Notes: generated by a model from the sequence alone, not told the origin. Positions 1 through 9,685 are shown, counted from the stretch's first letter. The stretch is 64,000 bases of DNA from Prochlorococcus sp. AG-402-K16 (GCA_003216795.1 QCIH01000004.1:1-64000), one strand, 5' to 3'. Program-made: numbers and translations.

Positions 1-1
1 T

Positions 2-970
2 AGAGTCCTCAATACCGATGCACAAGCACTACTGCAATCTTCTGCAGAAAGTAGAGTTCAACTTGGACAAAACCTCACTAGAGGATTAGGTGCAGGTGGG
101 AATCCAAGTATTGGGCAAAAAGCAGCCGAAGAATCCAAAGAAGAGCTTCAACAAGCTTTAGAGGGATCTGATCTAGTTTTTATAGCCGCTGGAATGGGTG
201 GAGGAACTGGTACAGGTGCCGCTCCCGTCGTCGCAGAAGTAGCCAAACAAAGTGGAGCTCTAACAGTAGGTATAGTAACCAAACCATTCTCTTTTGAAGG
301 TAAAAGAAGAATGCGTCAAGCAGAGGAGGGGATCGCGAGACTAGCTGAAAACGTTGATACTCTTATAGTTATTCCAAATGACCGATTAAAAGACGTTATA
401 GCAGGAGCTCCTCTCCAAGAAGCATTTAGGAATGCTGATGATGTTCTAAGAATGGGAGTCAAAGGCATTAGTGACATAATTACTTGCCCGGGATTAGTTA
501 ATGTTGATTTTGCAGACGTTAGATCAGTTATGACTGAGGCTGGCACTGCCCTTCTCGGAATAGGTATAGGTTCAGGAAGATCGAGAGCTATAGAGGCAGC
601 ACAGGCAGCAATGAATAGTCCTTTATTAGAAGCAGCAAGAATTGATGGAGCTAAAGGCTGTGTTATAAATATTACTGGAGGCAAAGATATGACTTTAGAA
701 GACATGACTTCTGCATCTGAAATTATTTATGATGTTGTTGATCAAGAAGCGAATATTATTGTTGGTGCAGTGGTCGATGAGGTAATGGAAGGGGAGATAC
801 AAGTTACTGTAATTGCTACAGGATTTGAAACAACCCAACCATTAAACCAGCAAAGAATAAAAAACAGATTATCTAATCAACCTATATATAATTATTCCAA
901 CAATAAAGAATCGGGAGCAAGTATTCCTGAGTTTTTGAGATTAAGGCAAAATAAAAAAGATATAGGTTAA
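2..970 (+). CDS. ftsZ: Cell division protein FtsZ (5' end outside window)
   Basis: Tubulin-like GTPase that polymerises into the division ring at midcell. The frame is open from base 2, so the N-terminal part with the first nucleotide-binding loop lies upstream of the window. The tubulin signature GGGTGTG is visible near base 200, followed by the central helix and a C-terminal GTPase-activating domain ([19 protein letters not shown]). The C-terminus ends with a short variable tail ([12 protein letters not shown]) in place of a clear FtsA/ZipA-binding peptide. The SRP RNA gene converges on it 14 bases after the stop. Identity is secure; only the 5' boundary is missing. Confidence 0.97.
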   Translation, partial: RVLNTDAQALLQSSAESRVQLGQNLTRGLGAGGNPSIGQKAAEESKEELQQALEGSDLVFIAAGMGGGTGTGAAPVVAEVAKQSGALTVGIVTKPFSFEGKRRMRQAEEGIARLAENVDTLIVIPNDRLKDVIAGAPLQEAFRNADDVLRMGVKGISDIITCPGLVNVDFADVRSVMTEAGTALLGIGIGSGRSRAIEAAQAAMNSPLLEAARIDGAKGCVINITGGKDMTLEDMTSASEIIYDVVDQEANIIVGAVVDEVMEGEIQVTVIATGFETTQPLNQQRIKNRLSNQPIYNYSNNKESGASIPEFLRLRQNKKDIG

Positions 971-984
971 AAGGTAAAATAGAG

Positions 985-1080
985 TGACTCGGTTATCTCG
1001 CCTGCCTCAAGCATCCCTTGTGGCTGCTACCTTCCGGTCCTGACCAGGTTTAGGCGTTAAAACCGCGAAAGGCCGAGTCA
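985..1080 (-). ncRNA. ffs: Small bacterial SRP RNA (4.5S-like)
   Basis: On the minus strand the sequence contains the domain IV core (GGTCAGGACCGGAAGGTAGC), the binding site for Ffh, including the GGAA-type loop. The outer ends TGACTCGG and CCGAGTCA pair and close a hairpin of about 96 bases, the expected size for a 4.5S-type RNA. It works with Ffh and FtsY in co-translational membrane targeting. It is transcribed toward ftsZ and divergently from panB. The exact 5' and 3' ends are estimated from the terminal stem. Confidence 0.95.
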
Positions 1081-1126
1081 AAATCATAGTAGCAATTCTT
1101 GATTAAAAAAGATACATAAATTTATT

Positions 1127-1900
1127 ATGTTACCTTCAGACATAGTCAATTATAAAAAAAAATCTCGCAAAATCATTGCGCTAACTGCTTGGGACTCCAT
1201 ATCAGGATCTATTGCAGAAGAAGCAAATGTTGATCTCGTACTAGTAGGAGATTCATTAGCAATGGTCTGCTTAGGATACAAATCGACATTGCCAATAACT
1301 TTAGAAAACATAATTTATCATACTAATGCTGTTTCAAGAGGATTTAAGAAAAAAATTGAGGAACAACCTCTAGTCGTTTCAGATATGCCTTTTCTGACTT
1401 ACCAATGTGGTGAAGATAAGGCTGTTGAGTATGCAGGGAAAATCATTCAGAGCACTTATGCAAAAGCTGTAAAAGTGGAAGGAGCTGAACCAGAAATACA
1501 AAAAGTTATTTCTAGATTAATAAGAATGGGAATCCCTGTTATGGGTCATATAGGTCTTACACCACAAAGCTATCTAAATATCGGATTAAGAAAACAAGGA
1601 GAAAGCTTAGCAAGCCAAGAAAAAATTAAGAAAGAGGCTTCAATTCTTGAAGAATTAGGATGTTTTTCAATAGTTCTTGAACATATTCCTGATTTGCTTG
1701 CTAAAGAAATACAAAATTCTTTAACAATTCCCACAATAGGTATCGGCGCAGGTAATTATTGCGATGGGCAAGTAAGAGTTACTGCAGATTTGTTAGGCCT
1801 CAATGATGATCAACCCCCATTTTGCCAACCAATTATCCAAGGAAAGAAATTATTTAAGGATAAATTAAAAGAATGGATAGACTCTGAAAGACTTAGTTAA
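1127..1900 (+). CDS. panB: 3-methyl-2-oxobutanoate hydroxymethyltransferase (ketopantoate)
   Basis: Cytosolic enzyme transferring a hydroxymethyl group from methylene-tetrahydrofolate to alpha-ketoisovalerate, the first committed step of pantothenate and CoA synthesis. The TIM-barrel landmarks are present: metal-binding aspartates in VGDSLAMV and SDMPFLTY, the glutamate in KVEGAE, and a catalytic glutamate in VLEHIP. The GIGAGNYCDGQ phosphate loop is also visible. At 257 residues it has normal family length. The ATG start follows the SRP RNA promoter region. Its 3' end overlaps the convergent HemW-type gene by 8 bases. Confidence 0.95.
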   Translation: MLPSDIVNYKKKSRKIIALTAWDSISGSIAEEANVDLVLVGDSLAMVCLGYKSTLPITLENIIYHTNAVSRGFKKKIEEQPLVVSDMPFLTYQCGEDKAVEYAGKIIQSTYAKAVKVEGAEPEIQKVISRLIRMGIPVMGHIGLTPQSYLNIGLRKQGESLASQEKIKKEASILEELGCFSIVLEHIPDLLAKEIQNSLTIPTIGIGAGNYCDGQVRVTADLLGLNDDQPPFCQPIIQGKKLFKDKLKEWIDSERLS

Positions 1901-3116
1901 TCTCATCCCACCACTTAAACATAGAAACAAGAACTTGATTGCTAAGTTCCATGCCATTAGGCTCACTTAAAAAGAATCTATTCCCTTTTCTTACTAGTAG
2001 TCCACTTTCAAGAAATCTTTCCCATTCTTCAACCAATTTACTGAAGTTGCTTTCAAATTTTTTGTTTTCCCAGTTTTGTTCTTTAAACACTTCTTTGATA
2101 TCTATACCCTCTCTGAGTCTTAATCCCAACATTATTTTCTCATCAAGTTCTTTATAAACAAACTCCTTATTAGTTAGGGATGAATCTAAATAAAACTCGT
2201 CTTGTCTAGATACCCATTCTTTATATTCTTTACTAACTCTTGGTCGAGTAAACTTTTCTCCCCAAGGTGAACTAGTGGAACCTTGACCAAAACTCCACCA
2301 GCCTAAACCACTCCAATAAACTCTATTATGTCTTGACTGATGTCGCGGCAGGCAATAGTTTGAGATTTCATATCTTGAATACCCTGAGTTTTTTAAAATT
2401 AAATGGGTTGATTCACTATTCCTAAAAGCTTCTTCATCACTTGGGAGTTTTAATTTGCCCAAATTAATTAATTTTTTAAACACAGTGCCATTTTCAATAT
2501 TTAAATCGTAAACAGATAGATGAGGTGGGGAAAATGTGATTGCTTTTTTTAAGTCATCTTGCCATTCTTTAAATCCACTTAGTGGCAAATTTTGAATTAA
2601 GTCTAAACTCCAGCTTTTTATTAACCCGGAGTCATATCCTCTCTTCAACCATATACAAGATTTTTCTGCATCTTCTTTCAAATGACGCCTTCCCGACTTT
2701 CGCAGTATCTGATTATTAAAACTTTGTACTCCAAGACTAAATCTATTTATCCCAGCATTTATGAATCCAAAAAGATCATCTTGAGTAAAACTTGCTGGAT
2801 CAACCTCCATAGTGATTTCTGCACCATAGTCAATTCCATAATTTTCTTTAAAAAGATCAACTAATTCTTTGATTTGGGCAGGATCTAAAATTGATGGTGT
2901 ACCACCTCCTATATAAATTGTCGATAGAGGTGATTTATGCTTAATTGACAATATTTCTTTATATAAAAATTGCAAATACTCTTGAACAGTTTTGCTTCCA
3001 TAACCTTTTAAAGTTTCAACTTCGTTTCCTAGTGGAATAACTGCAAAATCACAATAAAAACACCTTCTGTGGCAAAAAGGAATGTGCACATAAGCACTTC
3101 TTGGAAACTTATTCAT
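1893..3116 (-). CDS. hemW: HemW-like radical SAM protein (coproporphyrinogen oxidase family)
   Basis: Radical SAM protein of the HemN/HemW family. The cluster-binding cysteines are C15, C19 and C22 (CHRRCFYC), followed by IGGGTPS and EVDPASF, which bind SAM. Length (407 residues) and the extra C-terminal wing domain fit HemW better than the longer true HemN. HemW proteins are known as haem-binding, putative haem chaperones rather than proven coproporphyrinogen oxidases; cyanobacterial copies are often annotated as HemN. The ATG start is in a 96-base divergent gap with the next gene. Function is inferred from family. Confidence 0.85.
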   Translation of the reverse strand: MNKFPRSAYVHIPFCHRRCFYCDFAVIPLGNEVETLKGYGSKTVQEYLQFLYKEILSIKHKSPLSTIYIGGGTPSILDPAQIKELVDLFKENYGIDYGAEITMEVDPASFTQDDLFGFINAGINRFSLGVQSFNNQILRKSGRRHLKEDAEKSCIWLKRGYDSGLIKSWSLDLIQNLPLSGFKEWQDDLKKAITFSPPHLSVYDLNIENGTVFKKLINLGKLKLPSDEEAFRNSESTHLILKNSGYSRYEISNYCLPRHQSRHNRVYWSGLGWWSFGQGSTSSPWGEKFTRPRVSKEYKEWVSRQDEFYLDSSLTNKEFVYKELDEKIMLGLRLREGIDIKEVFKEQNWENKKFESNFSKLVEEWERFLESGLLVRKGNRFFLSEPNGMELSNQVLVSMFKWWDEIN

Positions 3117-3212
3117 AATCTAAATTCATTTTTTAGCTTCAAAAAAGTATTAAGGATCGAAAAAAATAAAATCCTTATTTACTCAATTAATAAATCCTAG
3201 TAGATTATAGAT

Positions 3213-4322
3213 ATGACAGATATCTTAGTATTAATTTTATTTGTATTGTCTGGGGCGGCTTCAGGGTGGCTTGGAGTTGATTTATTGCCAGTAGACATAC
3301 TCAAACAGGTATCTAATGTGGAGGGTTTTAGAATTGTTTTAGCAATAATTGGTTTTTTTGTAGGATTAGCAGCTGGTTTTGTATTCCTTCAACTTAGAAA
3401 GACTTTTCTTGATCAAATAAAAACAATGCCAACAGACCTACTAATAAGTAGGTCTGTTGGTTTAATTTTAGGATTACTTGTTGCGAATCTCCTACTAGCT
3501 CCAATATTATTAATTCCCTTTCCTAGAGAGGTTTTTTTCGCAAAACCATTAGCAGCTATATTAAGCAACATTTTCTTTGGTGTGCTTGGTTATAAGTTGG
3601 CAGATACCCATGGAAGGACATTATTGAGATTATTCAATCCAAATAACACTGATGCATATCTAGTCAATGAAGGAATTCTCCCTGCTGCAAGTCCAAAAAT
3701 ACTAGATACTAGCGTAATTATTGATGGAAGAATCAATGGTCTATTAAGTTGCGGTTTATTGGAAGGGCAATTAATTGTTGCTCAAAGTGTAATTGATGAA
3801 TTACAAACTTTAGCTGACTCAAGCAGTAATGAAAAAAGGTCGAAAGGCAGAAGAGGTCTCAAGTTATTAAAAGAATTAAGAGATTTATATGGGAGAAGAC
3901 TTGTAATAAACCCAACAAAGTATGAAGGTAATGGGGTAGATGAAAAACTCCTTAAAATTACTGAGGACATGACAGGAACTTTAATTACGGCTGATTATAA
4001 TCTTTCTCAGATCGCTGAAGTTAAAGAATTAAAAGTTATGAATTTGAGTGATTTGGTTATTGCCTTAAGGCCAGAAGTACAACCAGGAGAGTCACTTAAT
4101 ATAAAAATCGTGAGAGAAGGCAAAGAAAAAATGCAAGGTATTGGATATTTAGATGACGGCACAATGGTTGTTATTGATGAGGCAAAGAATTTTGTTGGAA
4201 GCAGATTAGATATTGTCATCACAGGAGCATTACAAACTCCTACTGGAAGAATGGTCTTTGGAAAACTAATAAATAATCCTGAGTCAAACAAATCTTTTAA
4301 ATCACCAGCGACACAGGGCTAA
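3213..4322 (+). CDS. PIN and TRAM domain membrane protein (YacL family)
   Basis: Integral membrane protein with a predicted RNase-type domain. The first about 125 residues form three or four hydrophobic helices. From about residue 160 a PIN domain starts with the acidic ILDTSVIIDGR motif, continues through SVIDELQ and ends with LITADYNL, giving the expected acidic metal-binding residues. A TRAM domain, a nucleic-acid-binding beta-barrel, occupies the C-terminus (GIGYLDDGTMVV). YacL-type proteins are known in Bacillus and cyanobacteria, with no settled substrate. It precedes clpR by 31 bases and could share its transcript. Confidence 0.88.
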   Translation: MTDILVLILFVLSGAASGWLGVDLLPVDILKQVSNVEGFRIVLAIIGFFVGLAAGFVFLQLRKTFLDQIKTMPTDLLISRSVGLILGLLVANLLLAPILLIPFPREVFFAKPLAAILSNIFFGVLGYKLADTHGRTLLRLFNPNNTDAYLVNEGILPAASPKILDTSVIIDGRINGLLSCGLLEGQLIVAQSVIDELQTLADSSSNEKRSKGRRGLKLLKELRDLYGRRLVINPTKYEGNGVDEKLLKITEDMTGTLITADYNLSQIAEVKELKVMNLSDLVIALRPEVQPGESLNIKIVREGKEKMQGIGYLDDGTMVVIDEAKNFVGSRLDIVITGALQTPTGRMVFGKLINNPESNKSFKSPATQG

Positions 4323-4353
4323 ATCTAGCTAGAATCAGTTCAATCTTATTTTT

Positions 4354-5025
4354 GTGATACAAATGACTGTATCTGCTCCTTATTACGGCGAAAATACCGT
4401 TATGAGGACCCCGCCCCCAGATCTCCCCTCACTTTTACTGAAAGAGAGAATTGTTTATCTTGGTTTACCATTATTTTCAGATGATGATGCGAAAAGACAA
4501 CTAGGAATGGATGTTACTGAGCTAATCATTGCACAACTTCTTTATTTAGAGTTTGAGGATCCAGAAAAACCAATCTATTTCTATATCAATTCAACTGGGA
4601 CAAGTTGGTACACTGGTGACGCAGTAGGTTTTGAAACAGAAGCTTTCGCTATCTGCGACACAATAAGCTACATTAAGCCTCCAGTACACACGATATGTAT
4701 TGGACAAGCAATGGGGACTGCTGCAGTTATCCTTTCATCTGGCACTAAGGGACAAAGAGCCGCTCTTCCACATGCTTCTATTGTTTTGCATCAACCCATA
4801 AGCGGAGCAAGAGGTCAAGCAACCGATATCCAAATAAGAGCTGAGGAAGTTTTGAAAAATAAAAAATCAATGCTGGAGATTTTATCTCGTAACACTGGTA
4901 AGACCATCGAAGAACTCTCAAAAGACTCTGACAGGATGAGTTATCTCAACCCACAAGAAGCCCTAGATTATGGAGTTATCGATAGAGTACTCACAAGTCA
5001 AAAAGATCTACCAAATAAAATTTAA
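4354..5025 (+). CDS. clpR: ClpR, inactive ClpP-family subunit
   Basis: Subunit of the mixed ClpP3/R protease core of cyanobacteria and plastids. The fold matches ClpP throughout, but at the catalytic serine position of GLAASMG in the partner gene this protein reads GQAMGTA, placing glycine there. The histidine motif is kept (PHASIVLHQP). It also carries an extra segment after NSTGT (SWYTGDAVGFETEA), as ClpR proteins do. It is therefore structural, contributing to a heptameric ring with the active subunit. The active clpP gene follows 24 bases later, so one operon is likely. Confidence 0.93.
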   Translation: MIQMTVSAPYYGENTVMRTPPPDLPSLLLKERIVYLGLPLFSDDDAKRQLGMDVTELIIAQLLYLEFEDPEKPIYFYINSTGTSWYTGDAVGFETEAFAICDTISYIKPPVHTICIGQAMGTAAVILSSGTKGQRAALPHASIVLHQPISGARGQATDIQIRAEEVLKNKKSMLEILSRNTGKTIEELSKDSDRMSYLNPQEALDYGVIDRVLTSQKDLPNKI

Positions 5026-5049
5026 CACTCACAAAACTATTTTAAAATC

Positions 5050-5661
5050 ATGCCAATAGGAACTCCAAGCGTGCCTTACAGACTTCCAGGAAGTCAATAC
5101 GAAAGATGGGTCGACATATATACAAGACTAGGTGTTGAAAGAATTCTTTTTCTTGGACAAGAAGTGAATGATGGTATTGCTAATAGCCTTGTTGCACAAA
5201 TGCTTTATTTAGATTCTGATGATAATTCCAAACCTATCTATCTATATATAAATAGCCCAGGAGGATCAGTAACTGCTGGATTGGCAATTTTTGACACTAT
5301 TAAATATGTAAAAAGTGATGTAGTAACCATATGCGTAGGCCTCGCAGCCTCCATGGGAGCGTTCCTATTGGCTGCTGGGACAAAAGGTAAAAGAGTCGCT
5401 TTACCCCACAGCAGAATAATGATTCATCAACCCTTAGGAGGGACATCTCAACGCCAAGCAAGTGATATTGAAATAGAAGCTAAGGAAATTTTAAGAATTA
5501 AAGATATGTTAAACATGTCTATGGCAGATATGACAGGTCAATCATTTGAGAAAATTGAAAAGGATACTGATAGAGATTATTTTCTAAGTGCGGAAGAAGC
5601 AAAAAATTATGGATTAATTGATAGAGTAATTACACATCCAAGCGAAGCAAATCAGTCTTAA
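5050..5661 (+). CDS. clpP: ATP-dependent Clp protease proteolytic subunit (ClpP3-type)
   Basis: Active serine protease subunit of the Clp machine. The catalytic serine is in GLAASMGA, the histidine in SRIMIHQP and the aspartate in the TDRDYFL region. At 203 residues it has normal length with no obvious long propeptide. In cyanobacteria this subunit forms the mixed core with ClpR and works with ClpC. The tandem arrangement with clpR supports that assignment over the ClpP1 or ClpP2 paralogues. An AT-rich inverted repeat and T-run follow the stop. Confidence 0.93.
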   Translation: MPIGTPSVPYRLPGSQYERWVDIYTRLGVERILFLGQEVNDGIANSLVAQMLYLDSDDNSKPIYLYINSPGGSVTAGLAIFDTIKYVKSDVVTICVGLAASMGAFLLAAGTKGKRVALPHSRIMIHQPLGGTSQRQASDIEIEAKEILRIKDMLNMSMADMTGQSFEKIEKDTDRDYFLSAEEAKNYGLIDRVITHPSEANQS

Positions 5662-5670
5662 TCTTTCTAA

Positions 5671-5712
5671 ATTAATTTTTTAATTTTAATTTTTTAAATT
5701 AATAATTTTTTT
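5671..5712 (+). terminator. AT-rich hairpin and T-run after clpP
   Basis: The arms ATTAATTT (5671-5678) and AAATTAAT (5696-5703) are perfect inverted repeats, followed within three bases by seven T residues. The stem contains no G or C, so it would be weak as an intrinsic terminator. Its place directly after clpP and before the ilvC promoter region supports the call. Confidence 0.4.
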
Positions 5713-5772
5713 GGTTTATTGCCACCTTAAAGTCTAAAATAATAACTATCAAACGCAAAGAAGCTACAACTA

Positions 5773-6762
5773 ATGACCCAACTCTTTTACGACACAGATG
5801 CAGATCTAAGTCTTTTAAATAATAAAACAATAGCGATTATTGGATATGGATCACAAGGTCATGCACATGCTCTAAATCTTAAAGATAGCGGTATGAATGT
5901 AATTGTTGGATTATATAAAGGAAGTAAGTCTGAAAGCAAAGCTATTAGCGATGGGCTACAAGTCTTTAGCGTTTCTGAAGCTTGCGAAAAAGCAGACTGG
6001 ATTATGATTCTCCTCCCCGATGAGTTTCAGAAAGATGTTTACCTTAAAGAAATAGAACCAAACTTAAAAGAAGGGAAGATACTAAGTTTTGCTCATGGCT
6101 TCAATATAAGATTTGGACTTATCAAACCTCCTGGTTTTGTGGATGTTGTAATGATTGCCCCAAAAGGGCCTGGACACACAGTTCGTTGGGAATATCAGAA
6201 CGGTCAAGGAGTTCCAGCACTTTTTGCAGTTGAGCAGGATTCTTCCGGAAATGCAAGATCATTGGCAATGGCTTACGCTAAAGGGATTGGCGGAACGAGA
6301 GCTGGGATTCTTGAGACAAACTTTAAAGAAGAAACAGAAACTGATTTATTTGGCGAACAAGCGGTTTTGTGCGGAGGATTATCAGAACTGGTCAAATCAG
6401 GATTCGAAACTCTTGTAGAGGCAGGATATCAACCCGAACTTGCTTACTTCGAATGCTTACATGAAGTTAAACTTATTGTTGATTTAATGGTGAAGGGAGG
6501 CTTATCTCAAATGAGAGATTCCATTTCAAATACTGCAGAATATGGAGATTATGTAAGTGGTAAAAGACTTATCAATGGCGATACAAAGAAAGAAATGCAG
6601 AAAATTCTAAAAGATATTCAAGATGGAACTTTTGCTAAAAATTTTGTAGAAGAATGCGATAAAAACAAACCCTTAATGACAAAATTAAGAGAAGAGAACT
6701 CGAAACATGAAATTGAGAAAGTAGGTAAAGGTCTGCGTTCGATGTTCAGTTGGCTGAAATAA
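5773..6762 (+). CDS. ilvC: Ketol-acid reductoisomerase (NADP+)
   Basis: Class I enzyme of branched-chain amino acid synthesis; it isomerises and reduces acetolactate with NADPH. The Rossmann loop [13 protein letters not shown] lies near residues 24-36. The KGPGHTVR segment and the metal-binding motif [10 protein letters not shown] in the helical C-terminal domain are intact. At 329 residues it matches the short class I form. The downstream cobD reading frame begins inside its last codons. Confidence 0.96.
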   Translation: MTQLFYDTDADLSLLNNKTIAIIGYGSQGHAHALNLKDSGMNVIVGLYKGSKSESKAISDGLQVFSVSEACEKADWIMILLPDEFQKDVYLKEIEPNLKEGKILSFAHGFNIRFGLIKPPGFVDVVMIAPKGPGHTVRWEYQNGQGVPALFAVEQDSSGNARSLAMAYAKGIGGTRAGILETNFKEETETDLFGEQAVLCGGLSELVKSGFETLVEAGYQPELAYFECLHEVKLIVDLMVKGGLSQMRDSISNTAEYGDYVSGKRLINGDTKKEMQKILKDIQDGTFAKNFVEECDKNKPLMTKLREENSKHEIEKVGKGLRSMFSWLK

Positions 6763-7775
6763 ATTTATTTTTAATATTTCTTGGATCGATTGGTTTTGAT
6801 TTATTGACCGGCGACCCAAGATTCTTAATTCACCCTGTTCAAGTAATTGGCTTTTACATAAAAAAAATATCTGATTACCTTATAAATAATTTTGGAGAAA
6901 ATAAAAATATATTGTTTTGGGGAGGTTTAATAGTAGCTATATCCACCATAGGAATGAGTTTTGGTTTAGGTAAATTGATAGAACTCAGTTATGTGCAATC
7001 AAGAAATAATTTTTTTGGTGGAATGCTAATTTTTTTTGGACTTTCAAGTTGTATTGCGACTAAGGGACTTATTTCAAGTGTGAAAGAGATTGCAGAGCTA
7101 ATAGAACGCGAAGAAATTAATGACCAAAACAAGAGAATAATCAAAGAGAAGGTACAAAGGATAGTTAGTAGGGATGTAAGTTCATCTTCTTTAGAACATC
7201 TTTTGAGATCAAGTACAGAGAGTCTTACCGAGAATTCTGTTGATGGAATATTTGGGCCATTATTTTGGATTTTTATTGGAATTTTGTTTATGAAATTTTC
7301 AATTTTCCTGCCAGGGCCTTTATCATTTGGTTTTTCTTATAAAGCCATAAGTACTTTAGATTCAATGATAGGTTACAGATATAATTATTTTAGATATTTA
7401 GGTTTTTTCAGTGCAAAAATCGAAGATATTTTTACGTTTGTTCCTTCGAGATTAGTTTTAATTACATTACCTTTAGTTAGTTCCAAAATTAATGAGTATG
7501 GATCAATCATAAAAAAAAGCTATCTTGATGGTAAAAAATATGATTCACCTAATGCTGGGATTTCAGAAGCTATATTTGCTTATATTTCTGGAATAACATT
7601 GGGTGGAAAAAGTAAATATAAAAATGAGATTATTAAAAAGCCAAAGATCAATGCGAATGGAGGTAATTGCACTGGAGGGAAAATTAAATTAATTTGTCAA
7701 TTAATTTTGAGATTACAATTATTATGGATAATAATTTTTGTCTTAATTTTTTTTATAATTTCAACTTTAATATAA
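6750..7775 (+). CDS. cobD: Cobalamin biosynthesis protein CobD/CbiB
   Basis: Membrane enzyme joining the aminopropanol (or its phosphate) arm to cobyric acid to give adenosylcobinamide (phosphate). The family N-terminus is clear ([18 protein letters not shown]), followed by several hydrophobic helices and the [14 protein letters not shown] and [13 protein letters not shown] segments. The TTG start at 6750 overlaps ilvC by 13 bases; no nearer ATG would keep the conserved N-terminus. The overlap suggests coupled translation, though the two pathways are unrelated. Confidence 0.9.
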   Translation: MAEINLFLIFLGSIGFDLLTGDPRFLIHPVQVIGFYIKKISDYLINNFGENKNILFWGGLIVAISTIGMSFGLGKLIELSYVQSRNNFFGGMLIFFGLSSCIATKGLISSVKEIAELIEREEINDQNKRIIKEKVQRIVSRDVSSSSLEHLLRSSTESLTENSVDGIFGPLFWIFIGILFMKFSIFLPGPLSFGFSYKAISTLDSMIGYRYNYFRYLGFFSAKIEDIFTFVPSRLVLITLPLVSSKINEYGSIIKKSYLDGKKYDSPNAGISEAIFAYISGITLGGKSKYKNEIIKKPKINANGGNCTGGKIKLICQLILRLQLLWIIIFVLIFFIISTLI

Positions 7776-7820
7776 TAATAAACTAGTTTTAAAAATACTA
7801 AAATAGATTATAAAAAATCT

Positions 7821-8066
7821 ATGCAAGAAAACGGCTCTCCAATAGAAAATCAAAATGATGATTTTACTGATACATCATCAACTGATAATGAATACTCAAA
7901 ATGGGTAGACAATCAGGGAGATGAAGTAAAGAATGTTTTTGGATTTAATAGCAGTGCTGAACTTGTAAATGGTAGAGCAGCAATGATCGGATTCTTAATG
8001 CTCATATTAACCGAATTAGTTTTTAGCGGCAGACCTGTTACTTCTTCAATTTTTGGTATTAATTAA
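7821..8066 (+). CDS. hli: High-light-inducible protein (HLIP, chlorophyll a/b-binding family)
   Basis: Single-helix relative of the chlorophyll a/b-binding antenna proteins. The signature ELVNGRAAMIGFLML provides the glutamate-arginine pair and asparagine that hold chlorophyll in the thylakoid helix. It has 81 residues with an acidic, serine/threonine-rich N-terminal extension of about 45 residues. HLIPs bind chlorophyll and carotenoid and protect photosystem II assembly under light stress. It stands 3 bases before a small membrane protein gene. Confidence 0.93.
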   Translation: MQENGSPIENQNDDFTDTSSTDNEYSKWVDNQGDEVKNVFGFNSSAELVNGRAAMIGFLMLILTELVFSGRPVTSSIFGIN

Positions 8067-8068
8067 AA

Positions 8069-8281
8069 ATGGAAGCAAAAAAATCTAATCCAATAAAAGT
8101 ATTCTTATACATATCTGTTTGGGTAATTATTTGGGGTACAATAGGATCCTTAGTCGATTTTCCTCTATATAAAAATAAAATTTACTTAGAAGGAAGCGTA
8201 TATCAATATCTTACTTTCACAATTACAGCTGTTATTTCTATTATATCTGCAAAGTTTTTTTATAAGAAAATTGATTTATAA
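8069..8281 (+). CDS. Small membrane protein, unknown
   Basis: A 70-residue protein with two predicted membrane helices (residues about 10-28 and 46-62) and a lysine-rich C-terminus (FFYKKIDL). It follows the HLIP stop by 2 bases, so the two are probably co-transcribed; a link to photosystem protection is only suggested by that context. The family was not recognised. Confidence 0.7.
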   Translation: MEAKKSNPIKVFLYISVWVIIWGTIGSLVDFPLYKNKIYLEGSVYQYLTFTITAVISIISAKFFYKKIDL

Positions 8282-8533
8282 AAACTTGTACCTAAATTTT
8301 TTAATTATTTTTGCTGGTTCTTTACTTTCATTGGACTCGTAGAGTATCCACTGATGAGTCTCAGTATCATGGTCACAATCATAATTTCCAGATGGGTTAT
8401 CGTAACTTGAAAGATATGAATGACAATTTTGGTCTGCCTCAAAAGCGGAGTCATAACCTGTTAGAAAATATATCAATAATAGAACAGTTATCAACAAAAA
8501 AAATAATTGAGAAACTAAATTAACTACCTTCAT
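8276..8533 (-). CDS. Small membrane-anchored or secreted protein, unknown
   Basis: An 85-residue protein with one N-terminal hydrophobic segment (residues 5-25) followed by an acidic domain carrying two cysteines (DQNCHSYLSS and NYDCDHDTE). The pair could form a disulfide outside the cytoplasm. It overlaps the convergent upstream gene by 6 bases. An opposite-strand frame exists here but lacks recognisable protein features. No family recognised. Confidence 0.6.
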   Translation of the reverse strand: MKVVNLVSQLFFLLITVLLLIYFLTGYDSAFEADQNCHSYLSSYDNPSGNYDCDHDTETHQWILYESNESKEPAKIIKKFRYKFL

Positions 8534-8592
8534 AAGATATTCTAAAAATTTAAATATATCATCTAATAAAATCTTTCGATCTAAAAATATAG

Positions 8593-8835
8593 CTAACGTC
8601 CAACATTAAATACAAAGTCATGGAATTCTTGATTCTTTAAATACAGGATGACTAGCAATACTAAAATGATATTTAAGCCTATTACTATTGATCCAAAAAT
8701 ATTTATTTGTTTTTTGCCTGGCAAAGTATAAGTAAATTTCTTGCCTTTAAGAAAACCAGCTAAGCCTTTTTTTTCTTTTATTTGAGTATTTTGAGTATTG
8801 TTCTTAACTTCATTATCAGAAAAACCTTTTACCAT
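8593..8835 (-). CDS. Small single-helix membrane protein, unknown
   Basis: An 80-residue protein. A charged, lysine-rich N-terminal half (KEKKGLAGFLKGKKF) is followed by one strong membrane helix near residues 46-66. Such a layout fits a cytoplasm-facing basic domain tethered to a membrane. It lies in a run of three small minus-strand genes upstream of HU. No family recognised. Confidence 0.6.
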   Translation of the reverse strand: MVKGFSDNEVKNNTQNTQIKEKKGLAGFLKGKKFTYTLPGKKQINIFGSIVIGLNIILVLLVILYLKNQEFHDFVFNVGR

Positions 8836-8889
8836 TACAAATTAAATAACAAATTTATAATATTCCAAAAAAATAAATTATTTTAATAA

Positions 8890-9201
8890 TTAACAATTTT
8901 TAATCACATATGGGATCATTAATGAAATTCTCTCATTTGAGAAATTATTAAAAAAATAAGCTCCAATAATTTCCGTTTGCAGCCCCAATAAACTTGATTG
9001 ACATTTGAATCTATTTTGGTCAAAAACTACTAATTGAAGTTTTTCTATTTCAGAAACTAATTCTTTACATATTTGGGTTCGAGAATCTTTAAAACAATCA
9101 CTAGATTGTTTTAAAATATTAGACTTTATTGGTATCGTTTCAGCCATAACAAAATTAGATAACAACAAAAATTTAAGGAATAAAATAGTTAAACATTTCA
9201 T
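8890..9201 (-). CDS. Small secreted protein with signal peptide, unknown
   Basis: A 103-residue protein with a clear signal peptide (hydrophobic core LTILFLKFLLLSNFVMA, cleavage plausible after VMA-E). The mature part has four cysteines (SDCFK, TQICKE, RFKCQS and the last residue), enough for two disulfides in the periplasm. No known domain was recognised. It is separated from HU by the HU terminator. Confidence 0.65.
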   Translation of the reverse strand: MKCLTILFLKFLLLSNFVMAETIPIKSNILKQSSDCFKDSRTQICKELVSEIEKLQLVVFDQNRFKCQSSLLGLQTEIIGAYFFNNFSNERISLMIPYVIKNC

Positions 9202-9278
9202 TACTTCTTAAGATTTCAAAATTTTGGATACCTCGTTAAGAGTATTGGGCATTGAGCTAATCGCATCTTTTTGCGATT

Positions 9279-9306
9279 AAAAAAAAAGATGCCCTAAAAG
9301 AGCACC
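9279..9306 (-). terminator. Rho-independent terminator of the HU gene
   Basis: Read on the minus strand, arms GGTGCTCT and AGGGCATC pair with two G-U wobbles around a three-base loop and are followed by a run of T residues (9278-9287). It lies about 30 bases after the HU stop codon. A second small inverted repeat (TCGCA/TGCGA, 9261-9276) lies just beyond it. Confidence 0.75.
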
Positions 9307-9337
9307 TTGTTTTTAAAGGAAGAAATAGATTAAAAAA

Positions 9338-9613
9338 TTACCCTTGAACTCTATCCTTAAAAAGTTTACCTGCAGAGAATGTTGGAACTCTTTTAGCGGG
9401 TATTGCTATTTTTTCGCCTGTCTTAGGGTTTAAACCCTGTCTTGCAGAACGATCTCTTGGTTCAAAAGAACCAAATCCTAGTAAAGAGACTTTTTTGCCT
9501 TCCACTACTGAATCAACAATAGTTTCAATAGCTGCATCAACAACTAAAGAAACATCCGTTTTTGTGAGCTCTGTACGAGCTGCAACAAGATTTACTAAAT
9601 CAGCTTTGTTCAT
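9338..9613 (-). CDS. hup: DNA-binding protein HU
   Basis: Nucleoid protein of the HU/IHF family that binds and bends DNA as a dimer. The 91 residues contain the family signature GFGSFEPRDRSARQG and the arm GLNPKTGEKIAIPA, including the proline that intercalates into DNA. Non-specific binding and a general role in chromosome folding follow from the family. It has its own terminator and a long upstream gap that should hold its promoter. Confidence 0.95.
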   Translation of the reverse strand: MNKADLVNLVAARTELTKTDVSLVVDAAIETIVDSVVEGKKVSLLGFGSFEPRDRSARQGLNPKTGEKIAIPAKRVPTFSAGKLFKDRVQG

Positions 9614-9685
9614 TGAAATTTAAATTAAAGCTAGGGGTTAAAAAAAAGATTTAAATCGAGTTTAAACCTCGAACTTTCACATCAT

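Noticed and set aside
316-705. 129-codon open frame antisense to ftsZ
   Set aside because: It mirrors a conserved coding region; codon pattern follows from ftsZ and the product has no recognisable features.
4354-5025. clpR as a ClpP gene damaged by mutation
   Set aside because: Loss of the catalytic serine and the extra segment are normal for ClpR in cyanobacteria and plastids, and it is paired with an active clpP.
8311-8523. Plus-strand 70-codon frame opposite the small minus-strand gene
   Set aside because: The minus-strand frame has a proper membrane anchor and paired cysteines; the plus-strand frame looks like random charged sequence.
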